This document shows positions 8,031 through 17,332 of a stretch of 24,269 nucleotides of DNA, piece after piece (position 1 is the stretch's first letter; the number at the start of each line of letters is the position of its first letter). Made by a program: the position numbers and the translations under genes. The DNA is from a virus. The stretch spans positions 1 through 24,269 of IMG/VR virus record IMGVR_UViG_3300027849_000059. The stretch is one strand, 5' to 3'. The notes beneath the pieces are model-generated. The model was not told the DNA's origin and did not search any database. It worked only from the letters and a program-made list of their open reading frames with translations.

Positions 8031-9458
8031 ATGGCATTAGGATCATTTACAGGAAGTGCTGGCGCATTGGCGCATTTAACACCACGACCTACACAAACAT
8101 TATTTAATGACAATTACCTGTCTTTATCAGACATGGATTTTACAAAACAATTCTTACCAGAAGTATATGAGAAAGAAGTAGAAAGATACGGAAATCGTAC
8201 TATCTCTGGATTCTTACGTATGGTAGGTGCAGAAATGCCTATGGCTTCTGACGTAGTAGTATGGTCTGAACAAGGTAGATTACACGCAGCTTATGACCCA
8301 GTAGTTACTACAACTACAACAGTGGTTATTCCAGCTAATGCAGCAGGAGCTTCTCAAAACGTTATTGGCCCAGGTGCTACTATCGTTGTTGCTTCAGCAA
8401 ATGGATTAGTAGTTGAAAAAGCTTATGTACAGTCTGTAGCAGTTGCAGCAGGTGTTGCAACATTAACAGTAACTGGATACGCAGCAGCAACTATTACTGC
8501 ACACGCAGCGGCTAAAGTATTTGTATACGGTTCTGAATATGCAAAAGGAACATCTAACGCAGGAACTTCTGTTGATGCAGCTTTTGAGCAATTCAACAAC
8601 AAACCAATTATCTTAAGAGATAAGTACAATGTGAACGGTTCTGATACTGCTCAAATTGGATGGGTTGAAGTTACTACTGAAGCTGGAACTTCTGGATATT
8701 TATGGTATTTAAAATCTGAGCACGAAGCTAGAATTCGTTTTGAAGATCAATTAGAAATGAGTATGTTAGAAGCTGAAAAAGCTGTTGCTCCTATTGTACC
8801 AACTGGAGACTTTGGAACTTCAACAGGAACTCAACTTACTGGTTCTGATGGATTATTTTCTGCATTAGAAACTAGAGGATTAGTTTATTCTGATGTTGAT
8901 TTTGGTGGAGCAGACGGACTTAACGATTTTGACGTGATATTACAAGAACTTGATAAGCAAGGATCAATTGAAGAGAACATGATGTTCTTAAATAGATCAG
9001 CATCTTTAGGTATTGATAATATGTTAGCATCTGTTAATTCAGCTTACGCAACAGGATCTTCTTATGGAGTATTTAATAACAGTTCTGAAATGGCATTGAA
9101 CTTAGGTTTCTCTGGATTCAGACGTGGTTCTTATGATTTCTATAAGACTGACTGGAAATACTTAAACGACGCTACTACTCGTGGATTAGTTGGAGATATT
9201 GAAGGTGTATTAGTACCAGCAGGAACTTCTACTGTTTACGATCAATCATTAGGACAGAATATTTCAAGACCATTCTTACACGTACGTTATAGAGCTTCAG
9301 AAGCTGATGACAGAAAGATGAAATCTTGGATCACTGGATCTGTTGGTGGAAACTTTACAAGCGACGAGGATGCAATGAACGTTCACTTCTTATCAGAAAG
9401 ATGTTTATGTGTACAAGCGGCAAATAACTTCGTGTTATTTAAGAAAATCGCAGCATAG
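8031..9458 (+). CDS. Major capsid protein (HK97 fold)
   Basis: A 475-residue protein whose sequence matches my memory of the major capsid protein of marine Bacteroidetes and related short-tailed phages. Landmarks: N-terminal FNDNYLSLSDMDFTKQFLPEVYEKEV; an Ala/Thr/Val-rich beta region at about 85-190, likely an insertion or E-loop-side domain; NGSDTAQIGWVEV and SGYLWYLKSEHEARIRFEDQLEMSM in the core; DKQGSIEENMMFLNR; NLGFSGFRRGSYDFYKTDWKYL; and a C-terminal LHVRYRASEADDRKMKSW. CGT arginine codons and C-ending Phe/Asn codons are more frequent here than in neighbouring genes, as expected for the most highly expressed product. A hairpin follows the stop. There is no classical N-terminal delta domain to cleave, consistent with a separate scaffold protein. 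Confidence 0.9.
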   Translation: MALGSFTGSAGALAHLTPRPTQTLFNDNYLSLSDMDFTKQFLPEVYEKEVERYGNRTISGFLRMVGAEMPMASDVVVWSEQGRLHAAYDPVVTTTTTVVIPANAAGASQNVIGPGATIVVASANGLVVEKAYVQSVAVAAGVATLTVTGYAAATITAHAAAKVFVYGSEYAKGTSNAGTSVDAAFEQFNNKPIILRDKYNVNGSDTAQIGWVEVTTEAGTSGYLWYLKSEHEARIRFEDQLEMSMLEAEKAVAPIVPTGDFGTSTGTQLTGSDGLFSALETRGLVYSDVDFGGADGLNDFDVILQELDKQGSIEENMMFLNRSASLGIDNMLASVNSAYATGSSYGVFNNSSEMALNLGFSGFRRGSYDFYKTDWKYLNDATTRGLVGDIEGVLVPAGTSTVYDQSLGQNISRPFLHVRYRASEADDRKMKSWITGSVGGNFTSDEDAMNVHFLSERCLCVQAANNFVLFKKIAA

Positions 9459-9474
9459 TAAATTAATGTAATTT

Positions 9475-9501
9475 TTACCCTCGTTATATGAACGGGGGTA
9501 A
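9475..9501 (+). terminator. Hairpin after the major capsid gene
   Basis: TTACCCTCGTT (9475-9485) pairs with AACGGGGGTAA (9491-9501) across a 5-base loop ATATG. This is an 11-bp stem with a single G-U wobble. It lies 17 bases after the capsid stop and is followed by a T-biased stretch (CTATTACTTTTAT) but no perfect run of T. It probably ends or stabilises the abundant capsid transcript, with partial read-through into the next gene. The stem is far richer in G/C than its surroundings, so it is unlikely to be accidental. Confidence 0.65.
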
Positions 9502-9524
9502 CTATTACTTTTATAAAATTATTT

Positions 9525-9535
9525 AATCATATTAT
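9525..9535 (+). promoter_or_regulatory. Repeated 11-base leader motif AATCATATTAT
   Basis: The same 11 bases occur at 892-902, in both cases within a few bases of a start codon that follows one of the longer intergenic gaps. The leader at 6836-6846 is similar but not identical. It might be part of a late promoter or an A/T-rich translation enhancer used in place of Shine-Dalgarno. Given the A/T-rich background the evidence is weak. Confidence 0.2.
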
Positions 9536-9538
9536 ATC

Positions 9539-10357
9539 ATGGCTATAAAAGCACAAGCAAAGCAAGTTGAGGTTGCTCCTCAGGCACAAGTAATAGCAGC
9601 ACCAAAAAAAGCTGCAAAACCACAATGGGAATTTAAAGATAGAGTATATTACTTAACAGGTAATAAAAGCCCATTAATTTTTACAATACCTTCTAAGCAT
9701 TCAAGGAATAAACCATTATTATATTTTGACAAAGAATCTGGTTATCAAAGAGAACTTAGATATGCTACAAATCAACCAACACCTTTTGCTGATGAACAAA
9801 AAGGAGAGTCAACGTTAGGAAGAATTGTAATGAAAAACGGAACATTAACTGTTCCTAAAGAACAAGTTGCATTGCAACAATTATTATCAGTATATCATCC
9901 ATTAAAAGATTTAGTTTACAAAGAACTTAATAAAGAACAAGATTCTGTAAATCAAATAGATTGGATTGAATTAGAATTAGAAGCTCTTACAGCGGCTAAA
10001 AACCTTGATGTGGATCATGCAGAAGCTATATTAAGATCTGAATTTGGAGAAAAAGTTACACAACTTTCATCTAATGAATTAAAAAGAGATCTAATGATAT
10101 TTGCTAAAAACGATCCAATATTATTTCTAGAGCTAGCAGCTGACGATCATATTCAATTAAGGAATATAGGAGCTAAAGCAGTAGAAGCTGGTATTTTAAA
10201 TTTATCTTCTGATCAACGCACATTTACTTATGGAGCTGGAGGCAGAAAATTAATGACAATACCTTTTGATGAACATCCTTATTCAGCATTAGCGTCTTTC
10301 TTTAAGACAGATGATGGTATGGAAGTTTACAAAGCAATATTAAAGAAACTTAAATAA
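9539..10357 (+). CDS. Conserved virion-associated protein, function unknown
   Basis: A 272-residue protein that I recognise as a conserved late gene next to the capsid gene in marine Bacteroidetes-type phages, without a named function. Residues 1-30 are Ala/Lys/Gln-rich and probably flexible. Residues 30-115 form a beta-rich domain (QWEFKDRVYYLTGNKSPLIFTIPSKHSR, then LLYFDKESGYQRELRYATNQ). Residues 125-215 are helical (IDWIELELEALTAAKNLDVDHAEAIL and ELKRDLMIFAKNDP), and the end is a compact RKLMTIPFDEHPYSALASFF segment. No catalytic motif is visible. Hairpins on both sides make it a possible single-gene transcript unit read through from the capsid gene, which suggests a product needed in fairly high amount, such as a head or neck component. 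Function is inferred only from position. Confidence 0.6.
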   Translation: MAIKAQAKQVEVAPQAQVIAAPKKAAKPQWEFKDRVYYLTGNKSPLIFTIPSKHSRNKPLLYFDKESGYQRELRYATNQPTPFADEQKGESTLGRIVMKNGTLTVPKEQVALQQLLSVYHPLKDLVYKELNKEQDSVNQIDWIELELEALTAAKNLDVDHAEAILRSEFGEKVTQLSSNELKRDLMIFAKNDPILFLELAADDHIQLRNIGAKAVEAGILNLSSDQRTFTYGAGGRKLMTIPFDEHPYSALASFFKTDDGMEVYKAILKKLK

Positions 10358-10366
10358 GTTACCTTA

Positions 10367-10403
10367 TAGTGGTTAGGCTACTGTAATCGTGGCCTAACTA
10401 TTA
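10367..10403 (+). terminator. Hairpin after the 9539-10357 gene
   Basis: GTTAGGCTAC (10372-10381) pairs with GTGGCCTAAC (10389-10398) around the loop TGTAATC, with one G-U pair. Five further pairs (TAGTG with TATTA, two of them G-U) can lengthen the stem to 15 bp. It starts 10 bases after the upstream stop and is followed by TATAATAATAAAAAAA, not a T run. So it may be a transcript-stabilising or processing hairpin and not a strong intrinsic terminator. Confidence 0.5.
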
Positions 10404-10424
10404 TAATAATAAAAAAATACAACA

Positions 10425-11156
10425 ATGGCAATAAGCGTAAATACTGTTTATCAAAGAGTACTTGGTATACTCAATAAAGAACAAAGAGGTTATGTAACTG
10501 CTCAAGAATTTAACTTATTCGCTAATCAAGCACAGCAAGATTTATTTGAACAATACTTTTATGACATAAACCAATTTGGTAGAGTTTCAGGTAATGATAC
10601 GGAATATTCGGACATGCTTACATTGCTTAATGAAAAAATTAACATATTTGAAACAATAGCCGCACCAACAAGAAACGCAGGGTATTTTATTGCTCCTGCA
10701 AACTTATACCGGTTAGGGACTGTTGTTTATAAAAACACAACAACAAATTCATTTGGTACGTCTTCTACAGAACAGATTGAAGCCGAGCGCATTAATGCTA
10801 ATGAGTTTTTGTATATTAATTCTTCACCTTTAACAAAGCCTACGAATACTAGACCTGTATATACTTCAAATACAAGTGGTATAAAAGTATATGCTAATTC
10901 TGAAATAGATAGCGTTGCTTTAGTAGATTATCAATACATAAAGAAACCTGCTACAGTTAACTGGGCATATCAAATTGTATTTAACGAACCTTTATACAAC
11001 GCAAATAATTCTACAGACTTTGAATTACACCCGGCAGATGAAGCTGATCTTGTTATAAAAATATTAGAATTAGCTGGTATATTGATAAAAGATTTAAACT
11101 TATATCAAGTAATGAATCAAGAAGAACAAGAAACTATTCAACAAGAAAAATCATAA
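10425..11156 (+). CDS. Putative head-tail connector / ring protein 1
   Basis: A 243-residue protein starting MAISVNTVYQRVLGILNKEQ, followed by a helical region RGYVTAQEFNLFANQAQQDLFEQYFYDINQF. This resembles a conserved family in marine Bacteroidetes-type phages that sits just after the capsid gene. The N-terminal 100 residues are helical, as in adaptor proteins that bind the portal ring. The rest is a mixed beta region (about 85-185), ending in a long helix (residues 200-243, Glu/Gln-rich). It is followed after 3 bases by another connector-like gene and then the large tail hub, the order expected for neck and tail-ring proteins. No enzyme motif is present. A role as adaptor or minor neck protein is inferred from context. 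Confidence 0.55.
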   Translation: MAISVNTVYQRVLGILNKEQRGYVTAQEFNLFANQAQQDLFEQYFYDINQFGRVSGNDTEYSDMLTLLNEKINIFETIAAPTRNAGYFIAPANLYRLGTVVYKNTTTNSFGTSSTEQIEAERINANEFLYINSSPLTKPTNTRPVYTSNTSGIKVYANSEIDSVALVDYQYIKKPATVNWAYQIVFNEPLYNANNSTDFELHPADEADLVIKILELAGILIKDLNLYQVMNQEEQETIQQEKS

Positions 11157-11159
11157 CAT

Positions 11160-12071
11160 ATGTCCTTACCTTTACAAACAGATGAACAATATTATTTAGG
11201 CCCGGATGGTATTTGGAATAGCTGGGACGAAAATTATGGAAATTATCAATTCACCAGTATAAAAGATGTTATAAATAATTTTATTATATCTTATGTAGGT
11301 GAAGAAAAAATTATCCCTAAAGCTAAAAGAACAGACGTTGCATTTCATGCTCAGCGAGGAATACAGGAATTTAGTTTTGATATACTTCCTTCGGTTAAAA
11401 GTCAAGAAATTGAAATTGGACCTAACTTAAATATGATATTACCTAAAGATTATGTAAACTATGTAAAAGTTACATGGACAGATTCTAGCGGTATTGAAAG
11501 AGTTGTATATCCAGCTATTAACACAAGCAACCCTTTTCCTATATTGCAAGACGCTAATTACGAATACTTATTTGATGAGCAAAAACAAGAAATTATATCT
11601 GCGCAATCATCAGAAACACAAAAAAAATTTCAAAGTCCAACTTCGCAAAATCAAAACACCGACAATATAGTACCTAATGATTTAACTTTTCAAAAAGGTT
11701 ACGGCAGAAGATATGGTATTTCACCTCAGCAAGCTCAATCTAATGGGGTATTTTACATAGATCAATTGCAAGGAATTATATTTTTTGATTCATCATTTGT
11801 AAACAAAATTGTTACTTTAAAATATATATCCGATGGTATTGGATGTACAGATGAAGATATGACTGTGCATAAATTTGCAGAAGATGCTTTATATAAGTAT
11901 ATAGCTTACGCAATATTATCTACAAGAGCTAATACACCAGAATATTTAGTATCTAGGTTTAAAAAAGAAAGATCAGCTGCAAAGCGAAATGCAAAATTAA
12001 GATTATCTAATATTAAGATAGAAGAAATTACGCAGGTTATGCGTAACAAATCTAAGATCATAAAACACTAG
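11160..12071 (+). CDS. Putative head-tail connector / tail accessory protein (ring protein 2)
   Basis: A 303-residue protein with N-terminal segment YQFTSIKDVINNFIISYVGEEKIIPKAKRTDVAFHAQRGIQEFSFD, a helix-rich block seen in connector proteins of phages related by late-gene order. It is followed by a beta segment KSQEIEIGPNLNMILPKDYVNYVKVTW that I associate with the P22 gp4/T7 gp11-like class of tail accessory or ring proteins. A Gln/Asn/Ser-rich loop (about 145-175) precedes a second beta block (GVFYIDQLQGIIFFD), and the C-terminus is a basic helix (FKKERSAAKRNAKLRLSNIKI). Such proteins form the ring below the portal that holds packaged DNA and receives the tail. The spacing of 3 bases to genes on both sides implies tight co-expression. 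Confidence 0.55.
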   Translation: MSLPLQTDEQYYLGPDGIWNSWDENYGNYQFTSIKDVINNFIISYVGEEKIIPKAKRTDVAFHAQRGIQEFSFDILPSVKSQEIEIGPNLNMILPKDYVNYVKVTWTDSSGIERVVYPAINTSNPFPILQDANYEYLFDEQKQEIISAQSSETQKKFQSPTSQNQNTDNIVPNDLTFQKGYGRRYGISPQQAQSNGVFYIDQLQGIIFFDSSFVNKIVTLKYISDGIGCTDEDMTVHKFAEDALYKYIAYAILSTRANTPEYLVSRFKKERSAAKRNAKLRLSNIKIEEITQVMRNKSKIIKH

Positions 12072-12074
12072 TAT

Positions 12075-15000
12075 ATGGGAGAGTTTGTTAGAGTTTTCCA
12101 ATCAGGGAGAATGAACAAAGACCTGGATGAACGCTTAGTTCCGAATGGCGAATACAGAGATGCCTTAAATTTAGACTTAGCTAATTCTGACGGAAGTGAC
12201 GTTGGTGCTTTACAAAGTATAAAGGGTAACTCAGAACTTAAATTTAAAGTTTCTAGCGGAAAAGATCAAAGCTGGACATCTAATTATATAAATAGCTTAT
12301 CTAATGCTCAATGTATAGGTACATATAGAGATGATGCTAACGAAAAAATCTACTGGTTCATAGCCAGTGATACCGTAAGCGCTATAGCTGAGTATGATCA
12401 AACTTCAAATACAGTATCTCCTATTTTAGTTGATGCGCAAAATATATTAAAATTTTCCGCGGATTATCGTATTACTGGAATAAACACAATTGATAACCTT
12501 TTGTTTTGGACTGATGATCAAACAGAACCAAAGAAAATAAATATTGATAAATTTAAAACAGGATCTGTAGACTTTGTTACTCAAACAAAAATACCTTTAT
12601 GGATACCTTCTCAAAACACATATTCAGCAAATTTAACCGGACAACCTGACTTTACAGAAGCGGATGTTACTGTGATTAAAAAATCGCCGTTGCCATCGCT
12701 AACTTTAAATATGGCTCCGTCTTTATTTGGTGCTGACCAACCAGGTACTGGCACTACACCTGTATCAACTTCTTATACAGCTAGTGGATCCACAGGTACA
12801 TTAGAGAATTTTACATACGTACCCGACGTGGCCGCTGCTCCTGGAGATACGGAATCTTTACCTACTTTTGGTACTTGGTCAGATAATGTTGCTTTAGACT
12901 CTGCTTACTATGCGGGAAGTAACTTACCTGCAGGCTATAATGGTACTAATCAAATAGTTATAAGCCAACTTGCTCCAGCTTGGTCACAAGAACCTAATTC
13001 AATAATTGTATTATCAGGATCATATACTAATGAATACAACGAAGTATTTAATTACGATCTAAGAGCTTTAATAGTATCAGTAAACAATACTACAGTTACT
13101 ATAAAGATATTATCAATAACAAATGAAATACAAATATTTGCTTCTCCTGTCATATGGGATTGTTTAATTGTAGAAAAAGAACCATTATTTGAATATGTTT
13201 TTCCTAGATTTGCATATAGATGGAAATACATAGATAATGAATATTCTTGTTTTTCTCCTTTTACAGAAGTAGCTTTTATAGGTAGTGAATTTGAATATTT
13301 ATCTTCAGACGGGCACAATGCTGGTATGACTAATAATATTAGAAAGCTTATACTTGAAAATATTAACTGGGGATCTGAAGAAGTAAGCGAGGTTGACTTG
13401 TTATATAAAGAATCAAACAGCCAAGCTATATATGTTGTTGAAACATTAAAAAGAAAAGATTACACCGTTAACAATGTATTAACTACTACATTTAATATAG
13501 AAAACGAAATATTAGGAGCTATTGTCGAAGCTAACCAAATATTAAGAACATGGGATAATGTACCTAGAGCTGCTAAATCACAAGAAATAACAGGTAATAG
13601 AATTGTATACGGTAATTACTTACAAAATTATAATGTAGATCCTATATCTTTAAATACTGCGGCTTTTAGTCAACCTCACCCAAATTCAGACGATGATTCT
13701 ACTACAAACTTACCTATAGCCTCTGTTAAATCTTTAAGAACATATCAAGCTGGTATTGTATTTAAGGATCCATATGGTAGGGAAGCGCCTGTGTTTACTA
13801 ATAAAACAGCAGCTGTTACTTTTCCAATAACAAATTCAAATTCTGTAAACAAAATAAGTATTACGCCTACTGGAGATGCTCCAACGTGGGCTTCCTCTTA
13901 CAAAGTGTTTATAAAAGAAGGTACTACAGAATACTACAACATTGCTTTAGATAGATATTACAATGCAGATGACGGGAACGTGTGGTTATCTTTTCCATCT
14001 TCAGAAAGAAACAAAATAGATGATGAAACTTATTTAATACTAAAAAAACAGCACGCATCTTCTAAAGCTGTAGATGCATTACATAAATATAAGGTATTAG
14101 CAATAGAAAATGAAGCTCCTAGTTTTATTAAAATTAACAATAAGTCAATAGGTAGAGCAGAATGTGAAATTTTAAACAATTCTAAACCTCAGCTTGACAG
14201 TATATTTTTTAAATTCGATGGGCCTAGCACAGATAGCAACCCAAACTTTAGAGATGGATTTAATTCAAATTCATCATTAAGAATATCTGTAAGTAATTTT
14301 TCAACAAAAACTTATAAAATTGCATCAGGTGGCCCAACAGGTACAGGCAACGAATATTCTGTACAATTAGATGAACCTTTAGGTAATGAGGCTTTTTGGT
14401 TAAACGAATTAGGAGAAGGAGATAAAATAATAATAACTTTATTCGAGCAAGAGTCTCAGGATTTACCTGAATTTGCTGGTAGATTTTTTGTAAAAATTAA
14501 TAGAGATTACGGTTTTGATACCAATATAATTGACACATTTCCTATACAACAAACAGATTATGCTGTAAAAAATTCTTTTGAAGTATTATCACAAAAAAAT
14601 CAAGGAAACGGCAATAATTCTCAAGATGCTGTTTGGTATGACAAAGGAAGTACAAGCGGAAGAAGCTCAAAACGAAAACCTCACGGAGGAAATTGCCCTT
14701 GGAAATACCCTGGGGAATGTTCAGATAATACAAAGTTTACCGTTATGGTGCACGGGCTTCATCGAGATGATAGAAATGACCCTCTTAAATGGTTAGGAGG
14801 AGCTATGGCTGAGATTGATAAAATTGGCACTATCGTTAGATTTGCAGATGCTTCAGGAGTTTTTGGTAAACCTTATATAATAAAAGCTACCACTCGAGAA
14901 TTTAAAAGAAGAGGTATGCGTAGGTCAAATAGTAATTACGCAAACTTTAGTAACGGTAGAAACCAGTGGAACATTGAGTTAGAAGAGCCTTACTCTGATC

Positions 15001-16496
15001 AAGATTTGTTTACAAATAGATTAGGATCAAACCCTATTACTCAAATACAAATTTTAGAAAAAGTACAAAAAGACGGTAACAAGACTTTAAGTACTAATGA
15101 TCCTGCAATATTTGAAACAGAACCTAAGGAAAGTGTTGATTTAGACTTTTATCATGAAGCTTCAGGTTCTTTTAGCATAGCTGATTACAATACTACTAAA
15201 ATTATCGATTGGTTTAATGTTTTTGCTTTTGGTAATGGAGTAGAATCCAATAGAATAAGGGATGATTACAATGCAGTAACTATAGATAAAGGCCCTAAAC
15301 TTTCTACAATATTAGACGAACCATATGCAGCTGAAAGACGCGGAAATGGAATGATATTTTCACAAATATATAACTCAACATCCGGCGTAAATAGATTAAA
15401 TCAATTTATTCAAGCATTACCTATAACAAAAGACTTAAATCCTATTTACGGTACAATACAAAAACTTCACTCTAGAGACACTGATTTAATATCTCTATGC
15501 GAAGATAAGTGTTTAAGAATATTAGCTAATAAGGATGCTTTATACAACGCTGACGGCAATGCAAATGTTACATCTAATAATAATGTATTGGGTCAAGCTG
15601 TTCCTTACGCTGGGGAATTTGGTATATCTAAAAATCCTGAGTCATTTGCATCTTATGGTTTTAGAACTTATTTTACAGATAAAAACAGAGGAGCAGTAAT
15701 AAGATTATCAAGAGACGGAATTACTAACATAGCTGACAAAGGCATGGGAGGATTTTTTGCAGATAACCTAAGAACTTCAACAACTGCTATTGGTAGTTAT
15801 GATGATGATAAAGATTTATATAATTTAACTTTAAATAATTTATCTCCTTTCTGGCAATCAAAATTAAGTAGCGATGCAACTTATCAATTAAATGAAGATT
15901 GCTCTGTAGCTACGCCCCTTGTACCAAATACTACGGTTTCATTTAAAGAAGCTGTTGCTGGATGGACCAGTAGGAAAGATTTTATAAAAGAAGGAGGGAT
16001 TACTTTAAATAACATATATTACACATTTAAGAACGGATTATTATGGGAGCATGGAAGTAATTCTTTATATAATAACTTTTATAACATTCAATATATTAGC
16101 TCTTTTAATGTTATTATAAACGAAATGCCGCAATTGGTTAAAGGATTCAGTGCTTTAAATTACACAGGCACACAATCTAAAGTTATTGAATATCAAAACA
16201 ATACTAAATGGTATTCTATAGCAGAAATTAATGCTAATCAACTTATACCAACTGCTACTCAGCAGAAAAAAGCTGGATGGGCGGTAAACTATATTAAAAC
16301 AGATTTAGAAGGTGGAGAAATTAAAGAATTTCAAAATAAAGAAGGTAAATATTTTAATTACATAAAAGCTTTAAGTATTTTTAATGATTGTGATGTAGTA
16401 GGGGACGGAATAGGTAATCCATCTTCAACATCAAGTGATGCTCAAAACTATTTTCTTACTGTAAAAATAGATACTACTTGCAGTAATCCTTCATAA
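12075..16496 (+). CDS. Very large tail hub / 'stabilization' protein with propeller-like N-terminus
   Basis: A 1473-residue protein, the largest complete gene here. Its start, VFQSGRMNKDLDERLVPNGEY followed by DALNLDLANSDGSDVGALQ, matches the family annotated as tail or head-closure 'stabilization' protein in Bacteroidetes phages, comparable in role to P22 gp10. Residues about 80-160 contain blade-like repeats (EKIYWFIASDT, then LLFWTDDQTEPKKINIDKF) that resemble YWTD-type propeller blades. The middle is a long mixed beta region with many Asn/Ser/Thr. A basic, Gly- and Cys-containing insert sits near residues 857-880 (KGSTSGRSSKRKPHGGNCP). Later segments (RDTDLISLCEDKCLRILANKDALY; SYGFRTYFTDKNRGAVIRLSRDG) again look like propeller blades. 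It probably forms the tail-tube hub to which the downstream adhesin attaches. No enzymatic residue pattern is evident. Confidence 0.65.
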   Translation: MGEFVRVFQSGRMNKDLDERLVPNGEYRDALNLDLANSDGSDVGALQSIKGNSELKFKVSSGKDQSWTSNYINSLSNAQCIGTYRDDANEKIYWFIASDTVSAIAEYDQTSNTVSPILVDAQNILKFSADYRITGINTIDNLLFWTDDQTEPKKINIDKFKTGSVDFVTQTKIPLWIPSQNTYSANLTGQPDFTEADVTVIKKSPLPSLTLNMAPSLFGADQPGTGTTPVSTSYTASGSTGTLENFTYVPDVAAAPGDTESLPTFGTWSDNVALDSAYYAGSNLPAGYNGTNQIVISQLAPAWSQEPNSIIVLSGSYTNEYNEVFNYDLRALIVSVNNTTVTIKILSITNEIQIFASPVIWDCLIVEKEPLFEYVFPRFAYRWKYIDNEYSCFSPFTEVAFIGSEFEYLSSDGHNAGMTNNIRKLILENINWGSEEVSEVDLLYKESNSQAIYVVETLKRKDYTVNNVLTTTFNIENEILGAIVEANQILRTWDNVPRAAKSQEITGNRIVYGNYLQNYNVDPISLNTAAFSQPHPNSDDDSTTNLPIASVKSLRTYQAGIVFKDPYGREAPVFTNKTAAVTFPITNSNSVNKISITPTGDAPTWASSYKVFIKEGTTEYYNIALDRYYNADDGNVWLSFPSSERNKIDDETYLILKKQHASSKAVDALHKYKVLAIENEAPSFIKINNKSIGRAECEILNNSKPQLDSIFFKFDGPSTDSNPNFRDGFNSNSSLRISVSNFSTKTYKIASGGPTGTGNEYSVQLDEPLGNEAFWLNELGEGDKIIITLFEQESQDLPEFAGRFFVKINRDYGFDTNIIDTFPIQQTDYAVKNSFEVLSQKNQGNGNNSQDAVWYDKGSTSGRSSKRKPHGGNCPWKYPGECSDNTKFTVMVHGLHRDDRNDPLKWLGGAMAEIDKIGTIVRFADASGVFGKPYIIKATTREFKRRGMRRSNSNYANFSNGRNQWNIELEEPYSDQDLFTNRLGSNPITQIQILEKVQKDGNKTLSTNDPAIFETEPKESVDLDFYHEASGSFSIADYNTTKIIDWFNVFAFGNGVESNRIRDDYNAVTIDKGPKLSTILDEPYAAERRGNGMIFSQIYNSTSGVNRLNQFIQALPITKDLNPIYGTIQKLHSRDTDLISLCEDKCLRILANKDALYNADGNANVTSNNNVLGQAVPYAGEFGISKNPESFASYGFRTYFTDKNRGAVIRLSRDGITNIADKGMGGFFADNLRTSTTAIGSYDDDKDLYNLTLNNLSPFWQSKLSSDATYQLNEDCSVATPLVPNTTVSFKEAVAGWTSRKDFIKEGGITLNNIYYTFKNGLLWEHGSNSLYNNFYNIQYISSFNVIINEMPQLVKGFSALNYTGTQSKVIEYQNNTKWYSIAEINANQLIPTATQQKKAGWAVNYIKTDLEGGEIKEFQNKEGKYFNYIKALSIFNDCDVVGDGIGNPSSTSSDAQNYFLTVKIDTTCSNPS

Positions 16497-16522
16497 TACA
16501 ATAATAAAATAAAAAATAACAC

Positions 16523-17332
16523 ATGCCTGTAACTAATAACAACTACAATTTTACAAATATTGTATACGAAATACCGGAAGCTGCAATTGTTTCAGGACTG
16601 CACCCTACCGCTGTTATTACAATAGCGCCTAATTCTGGGTATAATGCTACTGCATCAAATTTTTCCATGGATCCTGGCTTTTCAGATCCTTCGGTTCTTT
16701 CAATAGTATTTACACAAAATGGATTAAATGTATTATGCACAGTAACATTTGTGACTAATTTTGTTATGCCGTCAAGCAATTATACTATTAATTTATGTGT
16801 TATTGGCGATGCGGATGTTAATTTAATTACTATTGCCGGAGTTGTTAACGCAAGCGTTGGTAGTAATATTAACGGTAATTCTTCAGAAGTAAATACCCCT
16901 TATTCAAATTCAGGTACTTTTCAACAAATTGAAAGCTTATTTACAAGAACTTACAATGCTGATTCTGGGTATTTTTTACAAGCGCCCACTGCTAACATTG
17001 TTACTGGAAATCAATCTAATTATACAATAGCTCAAACACCTACGTATGATGGTGATAATAATTTAACAAATATAAGTTATAACGTAAGTTATATATATCC
17101 CCTACAAAATGTTTCAAGTAATTCTATATCTTTTCAAGTAGCGGCTAAAGCAATATTTACACAAGCTGTAGAAATTACAGCAATACCTTATAGTGGATGG
17201 TTTGTTCCTCAATTGGGAGAAACTAGAACTTTGGAGATATTTGGTGTGCAAGGATCTGTGTATAGCATTACGGCTACAGACGGAACAACTACATTAAATA
17301 TAGCCACCAACGTAACGGAACAACTACATTAA
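16523..17332 (+). CDS. Tail adhesin, N-terminal part (frame broken by 35-bp duplication)
   Basis: A 269-residue open frame made of beta-rich, Ig-like sequence with many Asn/Ser/Thr and very few charged residues, typical of phage tail fibres and adhesins. The last four residues (EQLH) and the stop at 17330-17332 exist only because a 35-bp unit is duplicated at 17282-17351. Without the second copy the frame reads straight into the gene starting at 17353. The fused product would be 857 residues (265 native residues plus 592). The N-terminus would attach to the tail hub encoded just upstream. As drawn, the protein lacks the C-terminal binding modules, so it is probably a truncated form unless the copy number varies in the population or the duplication is an assembly error. 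Confidence 0.7.
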   Translation: MPVTNNNYNFTNIVYEIPEAAIVSGLHPTAVITIAPNSGYNATASNFSMDPGFSDPSVLSIVFTQNGLNVLCTVTFVTNFVMPSSNYTINLCVIGDADVNLITIAGVVNASVGSNINGNSSEVNTPYSNSGTFQQIESLFTRTYNADSGYFLQAPTANIVTGNQSNYTIAQTPTYDGDNNLTNISYNVSYIYPLQNVSSNSISFQVAAKAIFTQAVEITAIPYSGWFVPQLGETRTLEIFGVQGSVYSITATDGTTTLNIATNVTEQLH

